A DNA stretch of 45,964 nt from JBEKTY01 sp049515555 (GTDB lineage: Bacteria > Planctomycetota > Planctomycetia > Pirellulales > Thermoguttaceae). The stretch spans positions 1-45,964 of the forward strand of contig JBEKTY010000048.1 in the NCBI GenBank assembly GCA_049515555.1, written 5' to 3'. The notes beneath the pieces are model-generated. The model saw only the letters and a program-made list of their open reading frames with translations. It made no database searches and was not told the origin of the DNA. A program made the position numbers and the translations under genes. Shown piece after piece: positions 6,906 to 14,420 of the stretch (within the stretch, counting starts at the first letter, position 1; each line of letters starts with the position of its first letter).

Positions 6906-7817
6906 TCACGCGATCAGGTAAAACAAGGGAAATAAGAAGATCCACACCAGATCGACCAGGTGCCAGTAGAGGCCGGTGAAATCGACGGGGGTGAAGTATG
7001 CGGGCGAGAACTCGCCGCGGCGGGCGCGGAGCAGGAGCCACGTGATGGCCCCCATGCCCGCCAGCACGTGGACGGCGTGCAGCCCGGTCATGGCGAAGTA
7101 CAGGGCGAAGAAGGTTTGGACGTTTTCCGGCTCGGGACCGATCCAGGCCCGGTGCGGCGGGGCGGTTTCCCCGGCGAGCCACTGCGGGGAGATGCCGCGT
7201 GGTCCGATGGCGGCGGGGGCGATCGTCGAGCGCTCGATGGCCGGGGGCCCTGTGGTGCGGCCGGCGGGTGCCACTGCCGGCTTGTCCGGCAGTGCAGCGG
7301 ACTGCGGCCGGTCAACACTGCTGGACAAGCCAGCAGTGGCACCCACGGCGCCAGAGTCGGCCCCTGGCAGTAGCGCCCCCGGCGGCGCAGCGGTCGGCCG
7401 GTAGCCGCGGCCGGTCAGCAGGTGCTCCTCCCACTTGTCCTTGTACTCGACGAACTTGATACCCAGGAAGGCCGCCGCGCACAGCAGCGTCAGGCTCAGC
7501 AGGGCCACCAGCCAACGGCGGCTACCCACCTGGGCCGCGTGCACCGCCGAGGCCATCGTGAAGCTGCTGAAGATCAAGATGATCGTATTGGTGGCCCCCA
7601 GCGTCTTAGACAGATAAAGATGCGCGTAGACGAAGATCTCGGGATGGCTGGCCCGGTACACGGCATAGGCGCAGAACAGGCCGGAGAAGAGCAGGATCTC
7701 GGTGGCCAGGAAGAGCCAGATGCCGAGCTTGCCGGACTGGAACTGCTGGTCTGCGGTGTGGAAGTGATGCGCCAGGTGCGGGTCGTGCCCGGCGTTATTA
7801 GCGGCGGTGGCGCTCAT
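6906..7817 (-). CDS. ctaE: Cytochrome c oxidase subunit III
   Basis: 303 residues. Family motifs: KLGIWLFLATEILLFSGLF at the first core helix, VEYKDKWEEHL, and the C-terminal FALYFAMTGLHAVHVLAGM and GLYWHLVDLVWIFLFPLFYL. The polar loop between the helix pairs is expanded: residues 158-184 are encoded by a palindromic repeat (peptide including GATAGLSSSVDRPQSAALPD), within a Pro/Ala-rich stretch of about 70 residues. The frame is intact, so the repeat is tolerated in a loop. The gene lies between CtaD and CtaF; a tandem 15-mer array separates it from CtaD. Confidence 0.93.
   Translation of the reverse strand: MSATAANNAGHDPHLAHHFHTADQQFQSGKLGIWLFLATEILLFSGLFCAYAVYRASHPEIFVYAHLYLSKTLGATNTIILIFSSFTMASAVHAAQVGSRRWLVALLSLTLLCAAAFLGIKFVEYKDKWEEHLLTGRGYRPTAAPPGALLPGADSGAVGATAGLSSSVDRPQSAALPDKPAVAPAGRTTGPPAIERSTIAPAAIGPRGISPQWLAGETAPPHRAWIGPEPENVQTFFALYFAMTGLHAVHVLAGMGAITWLLLRARRGEFSPAYFTPVDFTGLYWHLVDLVWIFLFPLFYLIA
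7266..7344. repeat. Nested palindrome CTGCTGGCTTGTCCAGCAG, inside CtaE
   Basis: One arm carries CACTGCCGGCTTGTCCGGCA (diverged by compensating changes that keep its hairpin) and the other CTGCTGGACAAGCCAGCAG. The outer ends GGGTGCC and GGCACCC pair. It is read in the CtaE frame. The second copy is at 17396-17460 inside ActB. Confidence 0.9.
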
Positions 7818-7819
7818 GT

Positions 7820-7905
7820 CTCAACCCCTCAACCCCTTATCCGCTCAACCCCTTATCCGCTCAACCCCTTATCCGCTCAACCCCTTATCCCCTCAACCCC
7901 AGCCT
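7820..7905. repeat. Tandem CTCAACCCCTTATCC array
   Basis: About five copies of a 15-16 bp unit span the CtaD-CtaE spacer and the last codons of CtaD. The CtaD tail ends SGGRKAGVEGIRG because its stop codon falls inside the array. Confidence 0.85.
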
Positions 7906-9595
7906 TCCGCCCTCCGGAGCGTTCGTAACCGCCCAGGGCCTCGTTCCAAACCAGTTGCGAGTAATCGTAGATACTATCGACGCTGGGCGGCGTCGGGAAA
8001 TTATCGTGCGGCGGGGGCGACGGGCAGGTCCATTCCAGGGTCGAGCCACCCCAGGGATTGGCCGGTGCGGGGCGGCCGCGGAACAGCGAAACCATCAGAT
8101 AGCCCGCAATCAGGGTCACGGCGGCGAACTGGGCGTAGGCGCCCACGGTCGAGATGACGTGGAGGTTCTGGAACTCGGGCTGATAGATCGCCACGCGGCG
8201 CGGCATGCCGTGCGTACCCATTACGAACTGCGGGAAGAAGGTGAGGTTGAAGGCCACCAAGAGCAGCAGGCAGGCCAGGCGGCCGGCGCTCTCGTTGTAC
8301 ATGCGGCCGGTGAACTTGGGCCACCAGTAGTGCAGCCCGGCGAGGAACATGAACATCGCCCCGCCGACCATCGTGTAATGGAAGTGGGCCACGAGGAAGT
8401 AGGTGTCGTGGACGTGGAAGTCGGTGGCCAGCGTGGCCAGGAACAGGCCCGTCAGCCCGCCGATGGCGAACAGGAAGAAGAAGCAGAGGGCATAGCACAT
8501 GGGCGTCATGAGCACAATCGAGCCCTTGTACATCGTAGCCAGCCAGTTCCAGATCTTGACCGCGGTGGGGATGGCCACGAGCATGGTCAGGCCGCTGAAG
8601 ATGGTGTTCACCGGGGCCGACTGCCCGTTGGGGAACATGTGGTGGCCCCACACCAGGAAGCCGATCAGGGCGATGGCCAGGCTGCTCATGGCCACGAACT
8701 TGTAGCCGAAGACCGCCCGGCGGCTGAAGGTCGAGACGACCTCGCTCATTACGCCCATGGCCGGCAGGATCATCAGGTAGACCGCGGGGTGTGAATAGAA
8801 CCAGAAGAAATGCTGAAAGAGGATCGGATCGCCGCCGTAGGCCGGGTTGAAAATACCCAGGTTGAACAGCCGCTCGAGGATCAACAGCAGGAGCGTGATG
8901 CCCAGCACGGGCGTGGCGCAGATCTGGATCACGGCCGTGGCGTACAGGCCCCACAGCAGGAGCGGCATCCGGAACCACGTCATCCCCCGACAGCGCAGTT
9001 TGTGGATGGTGACGATGAAATTCAGCCCGGTGAAGATCGAGCTGAACCCCAGTACGAAGGCCCCGAACACCAGGCAGATTACGGCCGTAGGGGTGCCGGT
9101 GCTGTAGGGCGGGTAGAAGGTCCAGCCGGTATCGACCGCGCCGATGAAGACCGAGGCCAGGGCCAGCCCGGCCCCGATCAGGTAGAGATAATAGCTCATC
9201 AGGTTCAAGCGGGGGAAGGCCACGTCGCGGGCCCCGATCATGATCGGCAGGACGAAGTTCCCCAGCGCCCCGGGAATGCCCGGAATCAGCACCAGGAAGA
9301 TCATCACCGTGCCGTGCACGGTGAACATTTGGTTGTAGGGCTTGTAGACCGACAGGTCTGTGCCGCCCTGGGCCGCATGGAACAGCAGCCCCTCGGGGCG
9401 GAGCAGTTGCGTGCGGACCAACAGGGCGAAGATGCCGCCCAGCAGGAAGGCCGCCAGCACCGAGACCAGGTACAGCACGCCGATCCGCTTGTGATCCAGC
9501 GTGACCAGCCAGGAGGCGATGCCGCGGCGGTGCGTCAGGTAGTTGTCTGCGTGGGCCGCGGCGGGCAGGGCCGGGCTGATCGTAGCGTCGGTCAT
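7877..9595 (-). CDS. ctaD: Cytochrome c oxidase subunit I (heme a, heme a3-CuB), A2 type
   Basis: The catalytic subunit, reducing O2 to water while pumping protons. It has 572 residues and 12 helices. The ATG at 9595 overlaps the CtaC stop (ATGA); the longer open frame upstream is not coding. CuB and heme ligands lie in WFYSHPAVYLMILPAMG, WGHHMF and HDTYFLVAHFHYTMVGG. The glutamate usual in the D-channel (HPEVY) is absent and the residues are YSHPAVY, the signature of A2-type heme-copper oxidases. This fits the CtaC with a fused cytochrome c (caa3). The C-terminal 12 residues come from a tandem repeat. Confidence 0.95.
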   Translation of the reverse strand: MTDATISPALPAAAHADNYLTHRRGIASWLVTLDHKRIGVLYLVSVLAAFLLGGIFALLVRTQLLRPEGLLFHAAQGGTDLSVYKPYNQMFTVHGTVMIFLVLIPGIPGALGNFVLPIMIGARDVAFPRLNLMSYYLYLIGAGLALASVFIGAVDTGWTFYPPYSTGTPTAVICLVFGAFVLGFSSIFTGLNFIVTIHKLRCRGMTWFRMPLLLWGLYATAVIQICATPVLGITLLLLILERLFNLGIFNPAYGGDPILFQHFFWFYSHPAVYLMILPAMGVMSEVVSTFSRRAVFGYKFVAMSSLAIALIGFLVWGHHMFPNGQSAPVNTIFSGLTMLVAIPTAVKIWNWLATMYKGSIVLMTPMCYALCFFFLFAIGGLTGLFLATLATDFHVHDTYFLVAHFHYTMVGGAMFMFLAGLHYWWPKFTGRMYNESAGRLACLLLLVAFNLTFFPQFVMGTHGMPRRVAIYQPEFQNLHVISTVGAYAQFAAVTLIAGYLMVSLFRGRPAPANPWGGSTLEWTCPSPPPHDNFPTPPSVDSIYDYSQLVWNEALGGYERSGGRKAGVEGIRG

Positions 9596-10782
9596 GGTGC
9601 GGGCTGCTTCTGGTCTTTCGCGCCCGGCTGGGCGGCGGGAATCGGCATGGGGCGGTAATACTTCGGCTTGCCGCCGGGCCCGTGGTTGTCCAGGCTCTTG
9701 ATGTATTCGACGATGGCCGCGAGCTTCTTCTCCTTGTAGGCGCTGCCGCTGAATTGGCTGGCCTGGGGCGGCATGACGTTCTGATAGCCGCGGACAATTT
9801 TTGCGCCGGGATCGAGGATCGACTCCCGCAGGTAGGCGTCCCACTTGGCGTCGTCGTCGGCCGCCGAGAGGCCATAGCCGGGCGGGGCCGACGAGAATTC
9901 GACCGCCTGCTTGTACAGACCCTGCCAGGTGGGGCCCTGGCCGGGCGCGCCGTCGACGCTGTGGCACTGCCCGCAGCCCAGGCTCTTGTAAAGCTGCCGG
10001 CCCACGTCGGCCAACGGCAGCGGCCGCTTGGTCTGGGGATCGATGAAGATATTGGCCAGCTCGGCCAGCTTGGCCGAATAGTGCGTGGCGTCCAGCACTT
10101 CGGCCTCGGTGTTCATGGCCCCATGCCCGTTGCCGCAGTATTGCGTGCAGAAAACGTGGTAGGTGCCCAGCGTGGTGGGCTGGAACCACAGCTCGGTGGT
10201 CCGCCCCGGCACGGCGTTCCGCTGGACGCGGAAGGCGGGAATATAAAGCGCGTGCAGCACGTCCACCGAATGCAATTGCAGCAGTACGGGCCGATCGACC
10301 GCCAGGTACAACCGCTCGCTGACGGCCCCGTTGGGATACATGAAGGTGAACTTCCATTGCCGGGCCTCGACGTCGATCACCTCGGCGCCGGGCGGCGGCG
10401 TATCGAGATCGACGAACCCCCGCAGCCCGAGCACGAAGAACGTGATCACCACGGCCAGCGGCACCCCGGTCCAGAACACCTCCAGCGGCATGTTGGACGT
10501 TGGGCCGGGGCTCCACGCCGCGCCCTTGCGGCGGCGGTAGCGCACCACCAGCACCAGCATCAGCGTGACCACCAGCAGGAAGAAGAAGGTGGCCACATAC
10601 AAGAGCGTGTAGAAGACGGCGTCGTGTTGCCGGGCCGAGGTCGAGGCGGCCGGCTCCAGCCAAAAGCCGGCCTGCGCAAACACCAGTGGAAAAAAAGGGG
10701 ACTGTCCCCATTTGTGCGAAGCACCCTTCGGGCCGTTCCGGCAAATGGGGACTGTCCCCTTTTTTTCAGGCGGGCGATTCAT
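9592..10782 (-). CDS. ctaC: Cytochrome c oxidase subunit II with fused cytochrome c (caa3 type)
   Basis: 396 residues. It accepts electrons from cytochrome c or complex III and passes them through CuA to heme a. Two membrane helices span about residues 54-80 and 103-121. The cupredoxin domain holds CuA ligands H177, C212, C216, H220 and M223 (FCTQYCGNGHGAM). A C-terminal cytochrome c domain has heme motif CGQCH at 270-274 (C270, C273, H274) and a possible Met ligand in NVMPPQ. Residues 6-31 are encoded by a palindromic repeat and replace what would normally be a signal peptide core; only LVFAQ remains before AGFWLEPA. The start overlaps the SCO1 stop (ATGA). Confidence 0.94.
   Translation of the reverse strand: MNRPPEKKGTVPICRNGPKGASHKWGQSPFFPLVFAQAGFWLEPAASTSARQHDAVFYTLLYVATFFFLLVVTLMLVLVVRYRRRKGAAWSPGPTSNMPLEVFWTGVPLAVVITFFVLGLRGFVDLDTPPPGAEVIDVEARQWKFTFMYPNGAVSERLYLAVDRPVLLQLHSVDVLHALYIPAFRVQRNAVPGRTTELWFQPTTLGTYHVFCTQYCGNGHGAMNTEAEVLDATHYSAKLAELANIFIDPQTKRPLPLADVGRQLYKSLGCGQCHSVDGAPGQGPTWQGLYKQAVEFSSAPPGYGLSAADDDAKWDAYLRESILDPGAKIVRGYQNVMPPQASQFSGSAYKEKKLAAIVEYIKSLDNHGPGGKPKYYRPMPIPAAQPGAKDQKQPAP
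10690..10766. repeat. GGGGACTGTCCCC palindrome with A/T-tract ends, inside the CtaC N-terminus
   Basis: A 77-bp inverted repeat beginning AAAAAAAGGGGACTGTCCCC and ending with its complement. It looks like a bidirectional terminator but lies just after the CtaC start codon and is translated as roughly EKKGTVPICRNGPKG...KWGQSPFF. A hairpin this strong so close to a start could affect expression of CtaC and CtaD. Confidence 0.88.
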
Positions 10783-11630
10783 GGTGTCCCTTTGCGGGCC
10801 TCGCGATAGATCAACGTGCCGATCATTGCGCCCAGCAGCACGACGGTCGCAATGCCGGTGATCCGCATGAGGGCCGTGGCGGCCCAGGTGTACTTTCCCG
10901 TCGCCGGATCAAGATGGACCAGTCCGCAGGAGAGGGCCACGCCCAGCCAGCCCAGGCCGATCTTCCCCTGCGAGGCCTGGGCCAGCGAGATCCCCAGCAC
11001 GTCGGAGTCGTAGCTCACGCCCAACAGGGTGCGGGCCACGCGGCCCTCCGGCGTGCAGATGTAGATGGCCGTCTGGTGCAGGTACTGCTCGCCCTTGGGG
11101 TCCAGCTTGTAGCCGAAGCCGATGGCCGCGCCTACCGACTTGGCGGCCGCAGGGTCGCTGCTGGTCAGAAAATGCCAGCCGACGGCGGCCGCCGGTTTGC
11201 CCAGCGACTCGATGTACGAGGCCTTCTTCGCCGCCGCCAGGGTGTAGTCCTCGCGGGGATCGAAGTCGATGGTAACGATCTCGAACTGCTTGCCCGGCAG
11301 CAGCTCCAACGGCCGGACGGCCTCCGTCACGCCGTTGAGCGTCAGGTTGCACAAGGAGGGGCAACGGCAGTAGATCATCGACAGCAGCACCGGCCGGCCG
11401 GGGCGGAAGAAATCACCGAGGTGCACCGCGTGGCCCTCTTCGTCGCGGAACTCGGTGGCCAGTGGCACCCGGGCGTCGGGCTTGGGCGTTACGGTGGCGC
11501 CCTCGAAGCCGGGCGGCGGCGGCTCGGCCATCTGCGCCACAACCGCCCGCGGGGCCAGCAGGGCCGCCGCCACGAGCAATGCCGCAAACCAGGGTCTGTA
11601 GTTCCACAGAGCTTGCATGACCAACCTCAT
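10779..11630 (-). CDS. SCO1/SenC family copper chaperone
   Basis: Delivers copper to, or reduces the cysteines of, the CuA site of subunit II. It has 283 residues: signal peptide about 1-32, thioredoxin-like fold with copper ligands C90 and C94 (CRCPSLC) and a histidine near 183 in YLHQTAIYICTPEG, and a C-terminal membrane helix (TGIATVVLLGAMIGTLIY). A C-terminal anchor is common in the planctomycete and Bacteroidetes-like forms beside ActF. It overlaps the genes on both sides by 4 bp, so translation is probably coupled to CtaC, its target. Confidence 0.92.
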   Translation of the reverse strand: MRLVMQALWNYRPWFAALLVAAALLAPRAVVAQMAEPPPPGFEGATVTPKPDARVPLATEFRDEEGHAVHLGDFFRPGRPVLLSMIYCRCPSLCNLTLNGVTEAVRPLELLPGKQFEIVTIDFDPREDYTLAAAKKASYIESLGKPAAAVGWHFLTSSDPAAAKSVGAAIGFGYKLDPKGEQYLHQTAIYICTPEGRVARTLLGVSYDSDVLGISLAQASQGKIGLGWLGVALSCGLVHLDPATGKYTWAATALMRITGIATVVLLGAMIGTLIYREARKGTP

Positions 11631-12031
11631 TTCTTGTCCGTAACATCGTCAACGGCCAACTCCCTGACCACCAGTTCCATGGCCCGTTGGATGGGAATGG
11701 CCCGAGTGCCCGCCTCACGATTGATCCAATGATAGTGGTTGATCTGCTCCTGCTGCTCGAGCAGGGCCTGGCCCAGCGCGGTCTGCGGATCGGTGGCCGG
11801 GCGGCTGCGGCCCTCGGTCAGCTCCGCCCGCCAGTCGTAGAACCACGCCTGGAGCAGGATCGCGATGAGCAGCACGACCGTGGCGATGAACGTGCCGACC
11901 ACGCTGAGCAGTCCGATATCGACCTCGTCGCGCTCGACGGGCGGCAGATCGCCGGCAATTGGCGGCTGCCCCGCGGCCGGCTCCGAATAACCTGAATGTG
12001 ACTGGCCCGTGCGGCCCATGGCGTCCCTCAC
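11627..12031 (-). CDS. Small single-helix membrane protein between ActF and SCO1
   Basis: 134 residues with a GTG start overlapping the ActF stop (GTGA); an ATG at 12019 is the alternative. It has a Pro/Glu-rich N-terminus, one membrane helix (LSVVGTFIATVVLLIAILLQAWF) and a periplasmic helical tail with LLEQQEQINHYHWINREAGT and IPIQRAMELVVREL. Small proteins of this layout sit in the same slot in other alternative complex III clusters, but I know no function for it. It may be an accessory subunit of the complex. Confidence 0.8.
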   Translation of the reverse strand: MRDAMGRTGQSHSGYSEPAAGQPPIAGDLPPVERDEVDIGLLSVVGTFIATVVLLIAILLQAWFYDWRAELTEGRSRPATDPQTALGQALLEQQEQINHYHWINREAGTRAIPIQRAMELVVRELAVDDVTDKK

Positions 12032-13377
12032 GTGTTCTCGAAGGCCAGCGATTCGGCCAGGCGGGGGTCCTCGACGGGCACCAGCGCCGCGGCCTTAAGC
12101 ATTCGGGCCGTGTTGGCCAGGAACAATCCGCCCAGGCCCAGCAGCAATCCAATCAGCATCGCCAGCGATGCCGCCCCGAGCGGGGCGCTAATCGCCTCGG
12201 CATATTGCGGGGCCACCTGGTACACCGACTGGCTCGACTGGAGCACTTGCCGCAGCAGCTCGGGCAGGGGCGTGCCGGGCGCGGCATCGACCGCGGCGGC
12301 CATCTGCGGCACCAGCACGTGCGGCATCACCAGCCAGAACAAGTCCAGCAGGTTGGCGGCCAGGAGCCAGGCGGCCCAGAACCCCAGCCACCCCAACCGC
12401 CGCTTGGCCGCCCGCGGCATTAGGCCGAACAGCGGGATCACCAGGTGCACAAGCAGCAGGCCGATCGACACAGCCGCCCAGGGCCCGATCTGACGCAGCA
12501 TGTAGAACTGCGTTTCGCCCGGCATGTTCGCATACCACATCAGCAAATACTGGCTGAAGGCGATGTAGCCCCAGAAAATGACGAACGAGAATATGAGCTT
12601 GCCCAGGTCGTGGTAGTGTTCCACGCTGACCGAGCCGCCCAGCCGGCCGCCGGTCTGCAGCGCCAGGGCCAGCAGCACCAGCGTGCACAGGCCGCCCAGC
12701 ACCACGTCGCCGAACAGATACACGCCGATGATCGTCGAGGACCAGTCGGGGTTGAGGCTCATCACCAGATCGACGGCGGCCACGGTGAGGGTGACGCCGA
12801 AGGCGATCATGCCCGGTGCGGCCATGCGCTCCAGGGCCCTGCTCAGCCGGACGTCGCCGCTGGCGTCCTGGCGAATCGAGCGGCTGCGGAGATACCATGC
12901 CAGGAAGACCCACACGGCGAAGCAAGCGCCCAGTCGGGCCACGAAGGCGCCAGGACTGAGGTAAGCGGCTTTGGCCGCGGGCAGGTTGGCTGTCGCCATC
13001 TTGGACCCCGCCCACGGGTAGATCTCCCACAGCATGATCGAGAGCGGCAGGGCCAGCAGGGCCAGCAGGCCCAGATTAGCGGCCAGGGCCTCGGCCAGCC
13101 GCCTGAGCGTAACGCTCCAGCCGGCGCGGGCCAGGTGGTGCAACAGGACGAAGAACAGGCCGCCCAGGGCAATCGTCAGGTAGAATAGTAAGGCCACCAG
13201 GTAGGCGTGGCAGAAGAGGGTGCGTGACTCCGGATCGCGCCAGCCCAGTGTGCCCGCCAGGGCCAGGCCCGCCACGGCCAGCGCGAGCCCGGCCGCGATC
13301 ATCCGCGGGCCGGCCGCTCCCAAGCGGAGGGCGTCGGCCGGGCTTTGGGCCGGGTTTTCAGGGGTCGCGATGTGCAT
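12028..13377 (-). CDS. actF: Alternative complex III membrane subunit ActF
   Basis: 449 residues with about ten helices, DUF4405-like/ActF family, related to the second NrfD-type half of the complex. Recognisable stretches are LLFYLTIALGGLFFVLLHHLARAGW near the N-terminus, WYLRSRSIRQD, VDLVMSLNPDWSSTIIGVYL and HDLGKLIFSFVIFWGYIAFS. ActF with ActC forms the membrane core of the quinol:cytochrome c/oxidase oxidoreductase. ActE lies just upstream and the small membrane protein overlaps downstream. Confidence 0.92.
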   Translation of the reverse strand: MHIATPENPAQSPADALRLGAAGPRMIAAGLALAVAGLALAGTLGWRDPESRTLFCHAYLVALLFYLTIALGGLFFVLLHHLARAGWSVTLRRLAEALAANLGLLALLALPLSIMLWEIYPWAGSKMATANLPAAKAAYLSPGAFVARLGACFAVWVFLAWYLRSRSIRQDASGDVRLSRALERMAAPGMIAFGVTLTVAAVDLVMSLNPDWSSTIIGVYLFGDVVLGGLCTLVLLALALQTGGRLGGSVSVEHYHDLGKLIFSFVIFWGYIAFSQYLLMWYANMPGETQFYMLRQIGPWAAVSIGLLLVHLVIPLFGLMPRAAKRRLGWLGFWAAWLLAANLLDLFWLVMPHVLVPQMAAAVDAAPGTPLPELLRQVLQSSQSVYQVAPQYAEAISAPLGAASLAMLIGLLLGLGGLFLANTARMLKAAALVPVEDPRLAESLAFENT

Positions 13378-13404
13378 GGCAATTGGCTGCTTGCGTTCTC
13401 TTAT

Positions 13405-13465
13405 GTACTCCTCACGCTCCGCGTGAGGTTCTGCCGCACAGCCTCACGCGGAGCGTGAGGAATAC
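13405..13465. repeat. Nested palindrome CCTCACGCTCCGCGTGAGG, ActE-ActF spacer
   Basis: 24-bp arms (13405-13428 and 13442-13465) with one mismatch. Each arm has the inner palindrome CCTCACGCTCCGCGTGAGG and outer GTA(C/T)TC ends. The architecture, including the central TCC of the inner palindrome and the outer GTAT/ATAC, matches the GGCACACTCCGTGTGCC family although the stems differ. Confidence 0.9.
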
Positions 13466-13484
13466 AACAACAATTCGCCGATCT

Positions 13485-14330
13485 TTACGGCTGGAACTTA
13501 TTTCGTTCGTTTTCCGGCACGTCCCCGGCCCCGGCGGCCTGGCTCCGCTGGAGGGCCTTCACATAGGCCACGATCGCCCAGCGGTCCAGCACCGAGATCT
13601 GCTTGGCGTACGACGGCATGCTGCGGATGCCGTTGGCAACAGTATTATACAGGTGTCCGACCGGCCGCTCGCGGATGTCGCGGGTATGGTAATTCGTCGG
13701 AGCGACCCAGCCCGAGGCCGTGTCGGCGCCGGTGGCCTGCATGGCCGCGGCCCGCCGGGCCACCATCCCGTCGCCGTAGCCGCTCAGGCCGTGGCAGGGG
13801 GCACAGTAGACATTGAACCGCTCCTGCCCGCGACGCAAGAGGTCCATCGTTACCGGCACCGGGATCCGGTCGATGAACAGCGCCTGGTCGCCGGCCGCGG
13901 ACGGCTTTTTGTCGGAGGGTTGCGGTGCCTTCCCGGCCGCGGGCGGCGAAGTGCCGGCCGCTTGCGGCTTCGCGCCTGGCGGCGGCTCCCGCGTACCCTC
14001 CAGCAACCGCCGGAAACCCGCCGCGTCGGACGGGGCATACGGCTCAAGCCGGCCGTCGATGGGGTGTGGAAAGGCCGGATCGTCTAACAATTCGTTGGGC
14101 ACAAGCAGGTCCTGCCGGGCCAGCACGCCCACGGCCAGCGGGCGCATCGCCCGGCCATCGGCGAACATCGCGCTGTCGCGTTGCGCCTTGAATTTCGGCT
14201 GGTGGTCCATGTTCTGGATCGGACGGACCGGCGGCGCGGGCGACGGCCTGGACCGGGCCAGGGCAATCAGCCCAAAGGGCACCAGCCCTACCAACATCAG
14301 CACCAAGACTACGCCCGCGAGTGTTTTCAT
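13485..14330 (-). CDS. actE: Alternative complex III monoheme cytochrome c, ActE
   Basis: 281 residues with an N-terminal hydrophobic signal or anchor (LAGVVLVLMLVGLVPFGLIA). An ActE-typical segment precedes the heme: MDHQPKFKAQRDSAMFADGR, then MRPLAVGVLAR. The heme c motif CAPCH is at 176-180, followed by GLSGYGDGMV, and a Met ligand is likely in GIRSMPSYA. An insertion rich in Ala, Pro and Lys (about 112-147) separates the two parts. It takes electrons from ActA and passes them towards the oxidase. Confidence 0.93.
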   Translation of the reverse strand: MKTLAGVVLVLMLVGLVPFGLIALARSRPSPAPPVRPIQNMDHQPKFKAQRDSAMFADGRAMRPLAVGVLARQDLLVPNELLDDPAFPHPIDGRLEPYAPSDAAGFRRLLEGTREPPPGAKPQAAGTSPPAAGKAPQPSDKKPSAAGDQALFIDRIPVPVTMDLLRRGQERFNVYCAPCHGLSGYGDGMVARRAAAMQATGADTASGWVAPTNYHTRDIRERPVGHLYNTVANGIRSMPSYAKQISVLDRWAIVAYVKALQRSQAAGAGDVPENERNKFQP

Positions 14331-14349
14331 ATTCTTGCTTCCGGGCCGG

Positions 14350-14420
14350 CCCTCACCCTAACCCTCTCCCGGAGGGAGAGGGGACCCAAATCTCTAAATC
14401 CCTAAATCCCCAAATCCCTA
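14350..14420. repeat. CTCTCCCGGAGGGAGAGG palindrome plus CCCTAAAT tandem 8-mers
   Basis: The palindrome at 14350-14387 is followed by four CCCTAAAT-like units up to the ActCD stop codon at 14418. Similar 8-mer runs occur at 17353-17390, 24746-24776 and 32973-33036. Confidence 0.8.

Noticed and set aside
7820..7905. CRISPR-like array
   Set aside because: Direct tandem copies of 15-16 bp without spacers; it is a simple tandem repeat, as are the CCCTAATC runs at 32973-33036.
9596..10744. In-frame upstream extension of CtaD (to 955 residues)
   Set aside because: It lies in another frame of CtaC and is Arg/Gly-rich. CtaD starts at 9595 with the ATGA overlap and a normal N-terminus.
10690..10766. 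Rho-independent terminator between SCO1 and CtaC
   Set aside because: The stem and A/T tracts fit, but the element lies inside CtaC after its overlapping start codon, and related copies in COX15 are coding, so it is treated as a repeat.
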